A stretch of 64,000 nt of DNA from Caprella mutica. Taxonomy: Eukaryota; Arthropoda; Malacostraca; Amphipoda; Caprellidae. The notes beneath the pieces were generated by a model. It was not told where the DNA came from, did not search any database, and worked only from the letters and a program-made list of their open reading frames with translations. The stretch is from positions 62,001 to 126,000 of the forward strand of contig CANNZV010001111.1 of NCBI GenBank assembly GCA_947561585.1, in the 5' to 3' direction. Below are positions 1-11,180 of this stretch, piece after piece. Numbering within the stretch: the first letter of the stretch is position 1; every line of letters begins with the position of its first letter. The position numbers were made by a program, and so were the translations under genes.

Positions 1-2307
1 AATTGGAACAGTAGCCCTTCTTTGGCACCGAATTAAGAAAACATGTAAACTAAATATTCGAAGGACAATTTAAGGATGAAACTAGAATTATTTATTCGAA
101 TAAAATGATTAGTATGTACATTTGTGGGATGATTTGGTTGTAATAGATCCAGACATGACACCTCAAAAGAGAGAGTAGACTAGACAGGAGCGAACATTGA
201 GAAGAACCACATTCGACAGCTAAAAGGAATTGACGTCCGATTAGTAAATGTGACAACAAACTGAGTTCAATTAAAATTCAACCTAATTAGATATAAATGT
301 AGATGAAAACTTATTTGAGTGTAAATTTAATTAAATTACCCTACATTAAGTTGGAGCACTCCCTATTTTCATTGTCACTGTTAACACCACTCACAATCAT
401 AAGAATAGATTCACTGCTGTGTATATTAAATTAAGTACCACCAATCCAGCTGATAGCATAGTGGCTCCGCCCATTTCTCCTCCCGTCTCACTTGACCTCC
501 AATCCGTTTACTATCCGTGACTGTCTCAATCTCTAGACTTACATCCCGCTATCACTGCTCCTCCCTCTTGCTGGCTGACTCCATAGTTTTGTGGGAAGCA
601 TAACAGAACAGTAGAGAAATAAGTGGCCGGGGTAACTATAGAGTGTAGACGTTGCGAAGGTGGCTTGATGATTGGTCTTCTTCTTCTTTTAGGAAAATAA
701 TGAAGAAAACTGAGAATACTGCACATTAATTTTCTTTCAATACAAATGAGGTAAGAAGTGGGTAAAGCAACAAGGAGCGAACAACATTAATAGGCAAGCA
801 ATTACTTTATAACATATTTAAACCTAGGTACTTGTAACACCTTTACATTCTTTCTTTCTTTCTTTCTTTCTTCACGAATAAATTTTTTCATTGTTTCATT
901 GTTTCATTCTAGGTAGGTAGGTAGCACTATGTGAATTCTGCTATTCCTGCTAAGAAAGTACCAAATATTTCCTAATTTCATATTAGTAGAGTAACTATCA
1001 GATGTAATATTATATTGAATGAGGTAATTACTTGACTGACTTACTTATCCAACAGTTTTTCTCAATTATTTTGAATCAATTGTTATTCAATACTATAAAC
1101 TTGCCTAACTAATTTGAATTTTAAAGAGTTAGAGATTTGAATATTAGAAAACACCTTGGCCTTGCAATGGCAGTACTAAAATAATAACTGTCTGTTAGTT
1201 GATATATTATAATAAGGAAAAGTAAATAGTGTTATAAGTTTAGTAAATCATCAAACTTCATAAATCTGCTGCGATATTTCATGTTTAATCTAATAGATGA
1301 AATAGAAATCCAGAATTGATTTATTCAACCTAAACCCCAGTCTGAAAATTAATAATCGATATTACGATAAATAGCTATCAGCTAACTCCAGAAAAACTGA
1401 ATAAATAAATGAAATGATTAAATTCATTTTTATTAAGTACCCTTAATAGTTTCATAGGAGCCATTCATAGGTACAAAATATTGTACCACAGTTTGTGAAA
1501 ATAACCACAATGAATGATTTTTTTTTTGTTAGAGATAGCAGCTGTAGCGGCTTAGAAGTGAATAAAGCGGTCGTTGTGGAAGGATTTGTTATTAAAATCA
1601 CTGGGGGAACAAGGAAAAAAGAGGCTATGAAATAATAATTGGAGATTCAATGGAAACATTTAAGATTTATGATAAAATTCTAAACAATTGTTATCATACA
1701 GATATCCTGTTATTGTTTATTTTACATTTAGATTTGAAAGTTCCTATGATTTCAACATCATGTTATGAATTACTAAGTTATTTCGTATAGCTTTCTTACT
1801 TGTAATATGAACTGTATCACCTTCTGTGGAGCAACCACAGAAAACTTATGTTTTAGAAATATATTACTATTAATCGAACTTGATGACATAGATAAATATA
1901 AATTATCAATGGGTCCTTCTCAACAGTACGACATCCCATTAATCCGACTCCCATTTAGTCAACAAAATAGAACGATAAATCGATATTCATTCTTTATAGA
2001 TTTTTCTTATACGAAGCCATAATGTAGTTCATAGTTTCAATTAGTTTGTTGTACAGTACATTTCATGATTGTTAATTGTCCTGATCATAAATATATACAT
2101 ACCTAGTTTCGTATTACTATAACAGTACTGCAAATCATTTAACTCTGGTTAAATAGATAGGTTTCAATATTTAATACAAATAAAAAGACACAATTTAAAG
2201 AATAATATTGTATATTTGAAAAAGTTTTAACATTAAATATATAACGACTAGTAATCACTTTGAAAAAAGGTTGTAGCACGACAATACCTGAAATTCTTAG
2301 TCGGGTG
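1..2307. other. AT-rich non-coding stretch
   Basis: I see no credible gene here. Open frames are short (under 75 codons), with no recognisable domain and no supporting splice structure. A (CTTT)n microsatellite lies at about 849-873, followed by short ATTGTTTC and TAGG reiterations to about 920. The pyrimidine-rich stretch around 460-545 is slightly more GC-rich but shows no motif I can name. Confidence 0.5.
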
Positions 2308-2475
2308 TTTTATTGTAGAAGAATATCTTTGATGCATCTTACTGTAGTACTTTATATATGATGTATTTTATTGTAGTATGTATAATATCTTTGTTGTATC
2401 ATACTGTAGCACATTATATATAATGTATTTTATTGTAGTATAATATCTTTTTGAGTATCCTATTGCAGTAAAATA
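2308..2475. repeat. Tandem repeat, about 60-bp unit
   Basis: Almost three imperfect copies begin at about 2308, 2366 and 2428. Each opens with TTTTATTGTAG and continues through ATATCTTTG and ACTGTAG motifs into a TA-rich segment ending ATGTA. The last copy is truncated. No coding potential. Confidence 0.75.
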
Positions 2476-3262
2476 TTCTAGGTGTATCTGTTAAATTTTA
2501 GCTCTTACATATGGACCCATTCTAGTATTTCATTAATTTTACATATTTTAATGAAATGATATTTATTGTGTAGAAAGCAATAACGTCAATAAAAATATAA
2601 TGTTTTCGCTATTATTACCTCCTTCCTTCCTTCTGATAGTAAATCAAAGGATTTGGGTGTACTTTATTGTTAAGAACCAGTCTGACGTTTTGATGCATGA
2701 GGTAAAGTCTGCAGAGGTGATGGATCACATTCAGATTTTTTGTGACTTTAATAAATAAAACAGTGGAGATTTGAGGGATTCAGACAGATTCGAATTTAAT
2801 TCAAGGACTGGAATATGCTTATGAGGTTTTTATATATATATATTTTAGAAGAGACTCTGCAAAGTTATGGTGGGACCATGGAAGAGTACCAGTGTACATT
2901 AATTTTCTCTTTTTTATATTTAATCGATTTACGATCAATTGAAGCGACAACTCAATAGCCGGAAACTGACCGTATTCAGGAAATGGGTTCTAACATATAA
3001 CACCACTTTTCGACTACTTTGAACCTAATTTAGAGTCTGAAAATACCGCCTATCGTATATTTTTTTTCTAACACTGTCAGTTATATTTTTCATCGGAGTA
3101 TCGAACAATATAATTAAATCTGTTCCTCTCTACTAAAGCATGTAAAAGCTTGTCAATAGTTTTGAGCTCACATCGTCACGGTGGATTCAACTGATTTTAA
3201 ACAACAGACTGAATATTACTCGCAATCAGCAAACATTGAAAGCCATTAGACTAATTTACCTA
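2476..3262. other. Non-coding stretch
   Basis: AT-rich, with no gene seen. A copy of a short dispersed motif (minus-strand CCCACCATAACTTTGC) lies at about 2866-2882. See the finding on the CCACCATAAC family. Confidence 0.4.
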
Positions 3263-3363
3263 TTACCGTACAGAGACTTATTACCGTACACTTATGTATT
3301 CCCGTACAGTTATGTAGTGCCATACAGTAGTGTATTATCGTACAGTGATGTATCACTGTACAA
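3263..3363. repeat. 18-bp tandem repeat
   Basis: About 5.6 copies of an 18-bp unit, typified by TTACCGTACAGTTATGTA, start every 18 bases from 3263. Because 18 is a multiple of three, the array reads through in one frame as a hexapeptide repeat. I regard that 65-codon open frame as a by-product of the repeat. Confidence 0.8.
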
Positions 3364-3461
3364 ATTTAAAGAGTACGCACAACACAGAGGAGACCCAAAC
3401 AATATGTTAACATCACTAGCGACTATTTTCTAATGTCCATAAAGTTATACTTAAAGTTTTT

Positions 3462-3733
3462 AAAACTCATCAGTTTGTTGTTTGGTGGGATTGAACAGAA
3501 GGCAATAAAGTCAATAAAGATATTCCTTATAGTGTATAAAACCGATGCGTTTAATGTTTGGGATTTAACAGAAGGCAATAAAGTCAAATAAAGATATTCT
3601 TTATAGTGTATAAAACCGATGCGTTTGTTGTTTGGTGGGATTTAACAGAAGGCAATAAAGTCAATAAAGATACTCCTTATATTTTGTAAAACCCATCAAT
3701 TTGTTGTTTGGTGGGATTTGGACAGAAGGCTGG
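3462..3733. repeat. 74-76-bp tandem repeat
   Basis: Three full copies start at 3462, 3538 and 3612, and a partial copy starts at 3688. The shared core reads GGGATTTAACAGAAGGCAAT followed by AAAGTCAATAAAGATA. Copies differ by a few substitutions and small indels (unit 2 is 74 bp). No coding function is apparent. Confidence 0.85.
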
Positions 3734-4775
3734 TACTGGAACGTAACTTATAAATCAAACAAAAGAACACAGTGTTGTTGTGCGTGTCTCTTCATCTCTC
3801 ATTTCGGACAAATTCCATCAGAAAAGCAGAGTGAAACTCAGGACTTCGATCAGGTCGTTTCGAATCGCAATCCAGGAGCTGAACATAAAAAATATGATTT
3901 CGAATCTCACACGATTGAACAACAACAATCATAATTAAATGGTTTAATTGAAATATTTACCTTTTTGTATGCTTTCCTTTAAATAAGAATAGAGTCTATT
4001 AAAATTAACATTCAAGTTTAATAAACATCGCAATGGTTATTAGTTGTAATTGTACATTAATTTTATATCTCATAATGCCCATGATGTTGAAACATACTAT
4101 ACTATTGACATACTGCAAACAGTTTTATACTTAAAGATATTATATCTTAATATGATATCTTATTTGAACAACTGATTGTTATTTATACAATTATACAAAG
4201 AGGTAGACTAATATTTTGAAGATCGATTTTGTAGTTTTTATATTACAAATCTTAACACAAAGTTGTTATTCAATTGAAAACAATGTTACACTATTCCAAA
4301 CTATTTTGGATTATACCCTCCTGCTGTGTTCCAAAACAAGTGAGAATTATTCCATGAAAGTTATAGAAGTTAGTGATTCAATTCGAAATACCTACCATTA
4401 TTATTAATGGAACGTGTGGATCTGGTACCTTTGGGAATGTTTTGAATATGAATTGGTACTAGAAAATCAGCTTTGTCTTCATAGACTAGAATAAGGAACT
4501 AGTTTTAAGTCAATGTGACGCTGTGTTTTATTTAATCTTTAATCGGTCACTGTAAGAAATAATATATTTGATTGAGAAGATTTATACTCAACAGAATGTT
4601 CAAACAAATTGTGTTATACTTTCAGCAAGGTTCATCTAACATTTTCGCCACCATGTCAGTTGTTTTGATGATGCAAGTTGAATAGAACATCTTGCCAAAC
4701 GCAGGACAAAACCTGTCTTGATGATAGCTCTAATCGAGCAAACAATGATAGCATTCTGAAATACATATCCTTCAT
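3734..4775. other. Non-coding stretch
   Basis: AT-rich sequence between tandem arrays. I see no motif, RNA gene or coding signal I can support. Confidence 0.4.
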
Positions 4776-4781
4776 TGGTAC

Positions 4782-4885
4782 TAGGACAAAATGCCTACGG
4801 ACAAAGTGCCTACAGACTAAATGCCTAACGGACAAAATCACGAACGGACAAAATGCCTGTAGGACAAATGCCAAACGGACAAATA
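4782..4885 (+). repeat. Left array of GGACAAAATGCC units
   Basis: Degenerate units repeat every 14-17 bp on the plus strand, with cores such as GGACAAAATGCCTAC, GGACAAAGTGCCTAC and GGACAAATGCCAAAC. They create open frames on both strands (95 and 76 codons) that I do not regard as genes. Confidence 0.8.
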
Positions 4886-5656
4886 TAAAATTTATAAAAT
4901 ATGAATAAAAGTGAATAAAAGTATTAACTCCATATTCCATCAAGAAAACATTGAAGTGATGATATCTGTAATGGAATGATTATTGGTAAATAAAGAACAG
5001 AATACATTATATTGTAATAAACCTTATTGAACATCAAATAATATTTTAAAAAAATTACGTAAAGCATGAGAAAATAATATATTTTATGTCTCAGTTACAT
5101 CTCATAAAGAATACTGTATTTTTTCAAGGGAATTTTAATGCTATAAAAGTAGTTGAATAATACAAATATGGGCAGTTTTTTTTATAACCATACTAGTTAA
5201 TTGCATGTCAGTACTAACTTATAAAAACAATATAATTACCTCACTTGCTTTAGAATTTCAAAAGCAACTATAAACATCACAATAGATTGAAGATGATTAT
5301 AGATATCTTTTAAAAAGATGAAAAAAAAGATGTTTTATGATGTCTTCAAAATAATGAAAATAGAAGATGATTGTAGCTAGATATTCAATAAAAAAGGCAT
5401 GATGTAAGAAAACTATTTTTGTTAGATCAATTTGATAAATAGAACAAACATTTTAGTGATCAATCAAAAACACAGTGAAATGAATTAAGAGGGTGTTTAC
5501 ACTAAGCACTCTGAGTTACAAATGTTCATATTCAATGTGAAAGTGATTTAATAAACTATCACTGAGACAAAACACTTTGTTTCAACTTGGTCTCACTTAT
5601 TTAAAATCTTTGTCCACAATTTCCATATCTGAAATATTAAGTTTAAATGCATTAAA

Positions 5657-5760
5657 GGCAATTTGTCCGTTAGGCATTTTGTCCGTTAGGCATTTTGTCC
5701 GTTAGGCCTTTTGTCCGTAGGTATTTTGTCCGTAGGCATCTTGTTCGTAGGCATTCTGTC
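5657..5760 (-). repeat. Right array of GGACAAAATGCC units, inverted
   Basis: About seven units, seen on the plus strand as TTTGTCCGTTAGGCA and similar, form the inverted counterpart of the array at 4782-4885. The innermost units are the most regular. The outermost have drifted (TTGTTCGTAGGCATTCTGTC). Confidence 0.8.
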
Positions 5761-6014
5761 TGCGCACGCCTTCATTTGAGTACAGCGACAGGTACTGAAA
5801 CATAAAAAATAAAATACAGTTTTTTATTAAATAAACAATCTGAACATTATAACAGCTGTGTCAGTCGGTAGGTCCGTCACAAAATGGGCAAAACAGACAT
5901 TTTATCAACAGCGCCTCATAAAGTTGGTGGGAAATAAAAGCAACACCAAACTGAAACTAAAAATCTCTCTTTCAGGTTTTTTTTACTCAATGAGATGATT
6001 TATGTTTAAATATA

Positions 6015-6066
6015 CACTACGTGCCACACTTTTGTGAAGATCACACATTTTGCTGTAAAATGAGTA
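6015..6066 (+). repeat. Left terminal inverted repeat of the Tc1-like transposon
   Basis: Starts CACTACGTGCCACAC directly after the TA at 6013-6014. It pairs with the right end at about 7557-7608 with roughly six mismatches over about 50 bp. Confidence 0.9.
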
Positions 6067-6201
6067 TAACTCATCCAAATCCATTGAAATTTTCAGTAGA
6101 CACTTGTCCAATACAGATGTAACATGTCAAGAAATTTCAAATGCCTGTGATACTTATTGGTGAATTGACAAGGATTTTTCCTAAAATGGTATAATTTCAG
6201 A

Positions 6202-6218
6202 GTACCACGCTCTTGTGC
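6202..6218 (+). promoter_or_regulatory. Inner direct-repeat motif, probable second transposase site (left)
   Basis: GTACCACGCTCTTGTGC resembles the outer-end motif GTGCCACACTTTTGTG about 180 bp further out, in the same orientation. The matching inner motif at the right end is 7414-7428, inverted. The binding role is inferred from known IR/DR-type Tc1 elements. Confidence 0.55.
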
Positions 6219-6371
6219 AGGAGGATAAAAGTGCTTATACATATAACGTTCAAAAACAATTTTATTTAACTCAAAAAGTGTTATTTATATGCAGGAGCTA
6301 CAAAAGTGCAAATTTAATTACTTCGAAAATATAAAATTAATGAAATTATAACAAAAACTGCTTTTTAATTA

Positions 6372-7382
6372 TTAACACCCAATAAAACCTCCCCACTTGT
6401 CAACGACCCTCAAAAGACGTCTATCCATGGAGCTAGTCAACTTATTTATAGTATCTGGTGTTATCTTCTCACAGATTTTCTTAATTTCCCTCCAGAGGTC
6501 CTCCTTGTTTGTGAATTGACGTCCTCCCGCATACAACTTTTGTTTTAATATGGACCAGAGGTTTTCAATTGGATTTAAATCCGGTGAGAGGCTGGGCCAG
6601 ACCATCAATTTATCATCCGAGAACTTAAGAGTTTCCAGGTAACTGCGGGTGGCTGTAGCTGCATGGGACGGGACGTTATCATGCATGAAAATGATCTTTT
6701 TCTTGAGTGCAGCTGGTTGCCTCTTCAGCCACGGAACAAAATTGTTCTTCAAAAAGCTAATATAATTAGCTGACGTGATTTTAATGCCCTCTGGTACACG
6801 GAAGGGTCCCACAAATCTGTCTCCAAGTATTCCAGCCCACATCATAACACCTCCTCCTTGTTGACGATGAATCCTCTGAGGACGAGAAGAGCCATGGGCA
6901 GTCCATGACTTTGCCCAACCGTCAGGGCCGTCAAGAGTCGCTCGCATCTCATCAGTGAAGAGTACAGTCTGGAAGTCTGTCTTGAGATACTTCTCAGCCC
7001 AAGAAACTCTTGCTTTCTTGTGTGACTCCTTCAAAGGAGGCCTGATAACGGGTGAAATATGAGAAGCCATACTTCTCAAGATCCTGCAACGAGTGGTTTT
7101 GGGGACTTCCTCCATACCTGCACTCTTGAAAATTTCCCCACTTGTGGCAGTGGAGTTCCTCTTGAGTTCCCTCTTGATCCTGGACAAGTTCCGCCTGGTT
7201 GCTACTTTCCATTTACCCTTATCCTTACGAGTGACCTTCCTCATGGGATCATCACTAAATTTCTTCACTGTACGTGGGTCACGACCGATTTCAGTGGAAA
7301 TAGACTTTGCATCATGTCCCTCAGCCAGCATGGATACTATCTTACTCTTTTCAGAGTCAGAAAGACACGGGCAGCGACTCAT
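6372..7382 (-). CDS. Tc1/mariner-superfamily DDE transposase, intact, 336 aa, DD37E spacing
   Basis: Transposase expected to bind the element's inverted ends and cut and paste it at TA dinucleotides in the nucleus. Residues about 6-45 and 65-105 form two helix-turn-helix-like regions (LSDSEKSKIVSMLAEG; an IKRELKRNSTATSGEI segment), with a basic linker rich in K and R that could act as a nuclear signal. The catalytic triad is visible: D144 in LFTDEM, D235 in FMHDNVPSH and E273 in SPDLNPIENLW. A glycine-rich block lies at about 176-184 (QGGGVMMWAGI). Thirty-seven residues separate D235 from E273, so this is DD37E rather than the DD34E typical of Tc1. The length is normal for the superfamily. 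The frame runs without a stop from ATG at 7382 to TAA at 6372, and no intron is needed. It sits inside matching TIRs, so the element may be autonomous. Activity itself is not shown by the sequence. Confidence 0.93.
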   Translation of the reverse strand: MSRCPCLSDSEKSKIVSMLAEGHDAKSISTEIGRDPRTVKKFSDDPMRKVTRKDKGKWKVATRRNLSRIKRELKRNSTATSGEIFKSAGMEEVPKTTRCRILRSMASHISPVIRPPLKESHKKARVSWAEKYLKTDFQTVLFTDEMRATLDGPDGWAKSWTAHGSSRPQRIHRQQGGGVMMWAGILGDRFVGPFRVPEGIKITSANYISFLKNNFVPWLKRQPAALKKKIIFMHDNVPSHAATATRSYLETLKFSDDKLMVWPSLSPDLNPIENLWSILKQKLYAGGRQFTNKEDLWREIKKICEKITPDTINKLTSSMDRRLLRVVDKWGGFIGC

Positions 7383-7413
7383 TTTCGATATTTAAAAATG
7401 TGAGGACAACAAA

Positions 7414-7428
7414 CACAAGAGCGTAGCA
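7414..7428 (-). promoter_or_regulatory. Inner direct-repeat motif, probable second transposase site (right)
   Basis: The plus strand reads ACACAAGAGCGTAGCAC, whose complement GTGCTACGCTCTTGTGT matches the left inner motif at 6202-6218. It lies about 180 bp inside the right terminus, mirroring the left end, and just upstream of the transposase start codon at 7382. Confidence 0.55.
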
Positions 7429-7556
7429 CGGTTAAATAATGTAAAAATTGATCATACTCGGTTAATAAACAACGGATTACCTTCAAATTTTTATACATAA
7501 CCTCCTAGTGAGGGTTTCCATATTAACTGCAAATTTCATTTTATTTCATTGATTTT

Positions 7557-7608
7557 TACTCATTTTATCCCAAAATTTGTGATCTGCACCAAAGTGTGGC
7601 ACGTAGTG
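7557..7608 (-). repeat. Right terminal inverted repeat of the Tc1-like transposon
   Basis: Ends GTGTGGCACGTAGTG directly before the TA at 7609-7610. It is the reverse complement of the left end, and the AAAATGAGTA block near its inner edge is shared by both ends. Confidence 0.9.
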
Positions 7609-7636
7609 TAGTAGGAACATGTCCCGAAAAACTAAT

Positions 7637-8023
7637 CCCAAGCAACACAAGTTAATGGGGCCCGTGTGGGCACTAGGTTGACAAATCGTATTGGTACTGT
7701 GTGGTTATTTGCATAATGGGCCAACATTGTGACAGTATGGGCTGTTATGTTGAGACCATCTTGGCCCAAGATGTTGCCAATATATTAATGAAGTTTTTGC
7801 CATATAATGTTGATACGCTATATATTAATCAGGTTGGATCAATATGACAATTCAATGGGATGCATTCGCCACATTGAACCAACCTTCTCCCAAGGTAACA
7901 TTCCATTAGAATGGGAAACCACATTATCCCCATGTAATTTCTAGGCTACTTTTCAGTCTGCCATCTCTTGCCCACCTAACCATCTAGTGCCCATGTTGGC
8001 TTAATGTGTCATGGTTGCTTGGG
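7637..8023. mobile_element. MITE with CCCAAGCAAC terminal inverted repeats, 387 bp
   Basis: The left end begins CCCAAGCAAC and the right end finishes GTTGCTTGGG. Similarity continues inward for about 45 bp: GGGCACTAGGTTG on the left against CATCTAGTGCCC on the right. There is no open frame. A second copy of its left 240 bp lies at 55989-56225, which confirms a dispersed family. The flanks (TAAT left, TAGT right) do not give a clean target duplication, so the superfamily is unassigned. It begins 27 bp beyond the Tc1-like element but has unrelated ends. Confidence 0.8.
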
Positions 8024-8366
8024 TAGTATCCTTCAGAGTACAATGAATGTTCAAGTGAAGTTACGTTCACCAACAACGTTTTTGATGGAAATCTACATTC
8101 TACATATTTGTTCAAGTTATTTCTAGATGAAGTACATTGTATCTTTTATTCGAAATAAAAAACTGGTCAGGATTTGTTTTGTTACAATTGTTTGAGTTGT
8201 TCTATGAGTTCGAATTTACTGTCACTATTCGTACAGATCCTTCATTTATTTGATGAACAAATCACAGCGAATCAGCCTAGCTGGAAAGTTTTAATGATGC
8301 CCTAACTTTTGCTTATTTGGACTGAGTCAAGCCTGGCACAATTGAGGCACAACACCTAAAAAAAAT

Positions 8367-8637
8367 GATATACAGGTAGAAATTTACATTGTAAAAAGAA
8401 ATGATATACAGGTAGATATTTCTATCGTAAAAATAAATGATGAACAGGAAGAAATATATATCATAAAAAGGAATGGTATACAAGTATAAATTTACATCGT
8501 AAAAAGATTTGATATATAGGTAGAAATTTAAATCGTAAAAAGAAATGATATACAAGTAGAAATTTACATCGTAAAAAAAATGATATACAAGTAGAAATTT
8601 ACATTGTAAAAAGAAAGAATATATAGGTAGAAATTTA
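8367..8637. repeat. 36-bp tandem repeat, about 7.5 copies
   Basis: The consensus unit begins GATATACAGGTAGAAATTTA and continues with CATCGTAAAAAGAAAT. The spacing is 36 bp with occasional 1-bp losses. Because 36 is a multiple of three, the minus strand stays open as a YLYIISFYDVNF-type repeat peptide, which I treat as an artefact. Confidence 0.88.
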
Positions 8638-11002
8638 GAAACAGAAAAAGTTCCAAATACGTAAGAAAAAAATAATGATTAGCTATTATTTTAATTGGTA
8701 TACTGTAATCTATGGCATAGCGTGACAGAAAACAGACTGGCACACAAATAAAGATAAGCAAATTATTTATGGGAAATGATGACTGGACGTATTAATTATC
8801 TCGTATAGCTTACGTTATCGGATAAAGTTACATAACAACAGCTCTTCATGTTCCTCTTCTTTTTTGATCGCTAACACAATATCCCGACTGACAATGTGTC
8901 ACATACGGTCATGTCAATCTAATTTATTCATTTATTTTTCCTCTTGTTTTTGACTACAGCAAGATAAATTATATAGTCTTTACGTATTTGTCTGCTTATT
9001 GGTAGGAAAATAATTGTTCAAACCAATAAAAGGAAAATTTCTTCAAATTAACAATGTGAGAAATAATTTAACATTTTTTTTAATTCTGGGGCACCTTAAT
9101 AACATTCTATACAACTGTTATATTTATATCAACATATTAAATACTTCTATTTACATACATTTCAGAAAATATACACTGTACTATATTTTCATTTTAAATT
9201 AATAATAAAAAGAATCAAAATAAATTGATATTAATTAATATTGCACTTTTTTCATTCATTTCTAATAATCTGAAAAACTAGAAAAAGAGGAATTATTTCT
9301 GCACTCAATATTTTATTTTTAGTAAATTACATTACATATTAATTACATTAATGTATACCTTTATATATTTTATTACTTTAAATCCTAATATTCAAAATAT
9401 TTAAAGATTATTCTGTTTTTGTTTGTTTGTTTTTACATATAACTGTTTTTTGCCGTTATTGTTTATTAATTGTCTAATTTTTTTCTAACACACAGTCTTA
9501 ATGTAGGTAAGTGTCTGTTTACCTAACGTTTAACCTGCATTGTTATTTAATCTTTTAACTGGCAATAATTGGCAAATTAAATGTGTATCATTAACTAGAT
9601 ATCTAATCACATGAGGTCATAAATAGAGTCACTGTGAAGATTATAAATTCACAAAACACTGTTCTTTAATTTACTGAATTTTAATAAAAAAATGGATATT
9701 TGTATTCATGTATGGAGACAAAATACCAAATAACCAGAGAAGAAATTGTGGTGCGGTTATAGAAGATAAAGTTGGGTCCTTTATTTATATTCGACGGCTC
9801 CACCATAATAACTTTTTCAGGGTCTACAAAAATTTGTATCACTGTATTTATTTCATTGGTTGATAAATATAACATCATTTCAAATATTCTTCACAGTCAT
9901 GTTTGCCGTCATTTTCATATTCAGATACTATTCATGATATGAAATAATGGACATATATTTTTTCTTTGTTTTCAGTCATTTCCCAACAAAATATCGTGCC
10001 AGAAAAGATGGGAAAGAAGACTTTATTCGGTACTTTCATTCTGATAAAAATTACAATGGAAATTAAAACAAAGGAGTGACATGCCTATAAGACAGATTTG
10101 TTCTATGTTCTCCCTATAACATGCATTATATTAACAAGGAAAGAGATTATCAACTGAATAAGAAAATTGATGCTTTTGTGTAGAATTGATTTTCAATATT
10201 ATTCTATTCAAAAATGATTATTTTTGTTAAATCTTACTGAAGATATTACAAGCAAGGCAAATTAGAAGTGGGATACAAATGGACATTCCAGGAATAAATC
10301 ATTTTTACCTGTGAAGTGATGGAATGTGATATACAGATATAGTATAAACTCAATTATCAGAAATAATTATTTTACATTATTTTAGGTACTCGAGAAATAA
10401 AATTATTATTTATATAATTTTGGATACTCTAGCAACTAAAAATAATATTTTATAATATTTTAAATACTCAAGCTACCAAAATTGTAGTGCTTTGTCAAAA
10501 TAATGATAAAAAATAGTCAATTAGTTACTCATCCATTTATCAATTTTATTTTTCCATTCAAAAGCCGAAGGTTACTTTAATTATGCAATGTTCTGCCCTG
10601 AGTTTCAGATATTGAAACTGTTATTATTAATTACGGATTTTCTGTGTCGAATCATAAATTCATTCTTCTGATCTGAACTATGTCAGACAGACTCAATAAA
10701 ATGTTATAGTTAACTTTTAATAGATATGAAAGTTATATACTTATTTTAACAAATATTGATAGAGTAGAGAGAAATGAATACATTATACAAATTTATAAAA
10801 TCTAATAATACCATTCATGAGTTCAGATATTTGGTGTCCGCTTCTTCTTCTACATATGTAACCATATTGCACACGAGACTATATGATATTTTACAGTTTA
10901 TATTATATCATAATAATATTTTATCTATACAAAAATTAAATCAATTGTAAAATGATTTGAAGCACTGCAGGGAAGTATAGCATTAAGATATAGACATACA
11001 TT
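8638..11002. other. AT-rich non-coding stretch
   Basis: I see no gene in about 2.4 kb. A degenerate repeat of about 50 bp (three poor copies with TACTC and ATAATTTT motifs) lies at 10375-10490. A CCACCATAATAACTTTTTCAG motif at about 9800-9820 belongs to the short dispersed family described in the findings. Confidence 0.4.
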
Positions 11003-11034
11003 CATGGAGAGCGGTCATGTGCAGCTCTTGAGTG

Positions 11035-11042
11035 TATAAATA
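11035..11042 (+). promoter_or_regulatory. TATA-like box upstream of LINE ORF1
   Basis: TATAAATA lies in a locally GC-richer leader about 140 bp before the ORF1 ATG. LINEs normally rely on internal promoters, so this could be the element's own promoter, a flanking host promoter or chance. Confidence 0.25.
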
Positions 11043-11180
11043 GTGCGTCACGTTATATTACACTAGTCTGTCTCCTTTTGTTATTGAAGAGTTTTAGTTT
11101 ACATTAATTGTTGTACCCTGCTATAGACTGATACTGTTTGAACTTTTAGCTGTTGTAAAGTGCTCTGATATTCTTTAAAA

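Larger units (their letters stand above)
4782..5790. mobile_element. Putative non-autonomous element bounded by inverted tandem arrays
   Basis: The left end (about 4782-4885) is an array of roughly seven 14-17-bp units of the type GGACAAAATGCCTAC. The right end (about 5657-5760) carries the same units in reverse orientation, as TAGGCATTTTGTCCGT. The two arrays face each other across about 770 bp of AT-rich DNA with no ORF. A GGTACT hexamer occurs just outside the left array (4776-4781) and beyond the right array (5791-5796), so it could be a target duplication. That assignment is tentative because about 30 bp of non-array sequence separates the right array from it. The inverted-array architecture is read directly. 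Calling it a transposon is inference, and I cannot assign a superfamily. Confidence 0.5.
6015..7608 (-). mobile_element. Tc1/mariner-superfamily transposon, complete, TA-flanked
   Basis: A 1,594-bp element with terminal inverted repeats starting CACTACGTGCCACAC at 6015 and ending with the reverse complement at 7608. It is flanked by TA at 6013-6014 and 7609-7610. The outer repeats align over about 50 bp with few mismatches, and weaker similarity continues inward. A second inner pair of related motifs lies at 6202-6218 (GTACCACGCTCTTGTGC) and 7414-7428 in inverted orientation. Each end therefore carries two related sites, as in the IR/DR arrangement known for some Tc1-like elements. The element encodes one uninterrupted transposase on the minus strand. 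Nothing in the sequence shows it to be broken. Confidence 0.93.

Noticed and set aside
4656..4943. 95-codon minus-strand ORF with CRHFV-type repeats
   Set aside because: Generated by the GGACAAAATGCC array. The plus strand is open over the same array for the same reason.
7059..7403. Plus-strand ORFs over the transposase region (114 and 100 codons)
   Set aside because: Antisense shadows of the intact minus-strand transposase.
8313..8761. YLYIISFYDVNF-like repeat proteins on the minus strand
   Set aside because: By-product of a 36-bp (12-codon) tandem repeat in AT-rich DNA.
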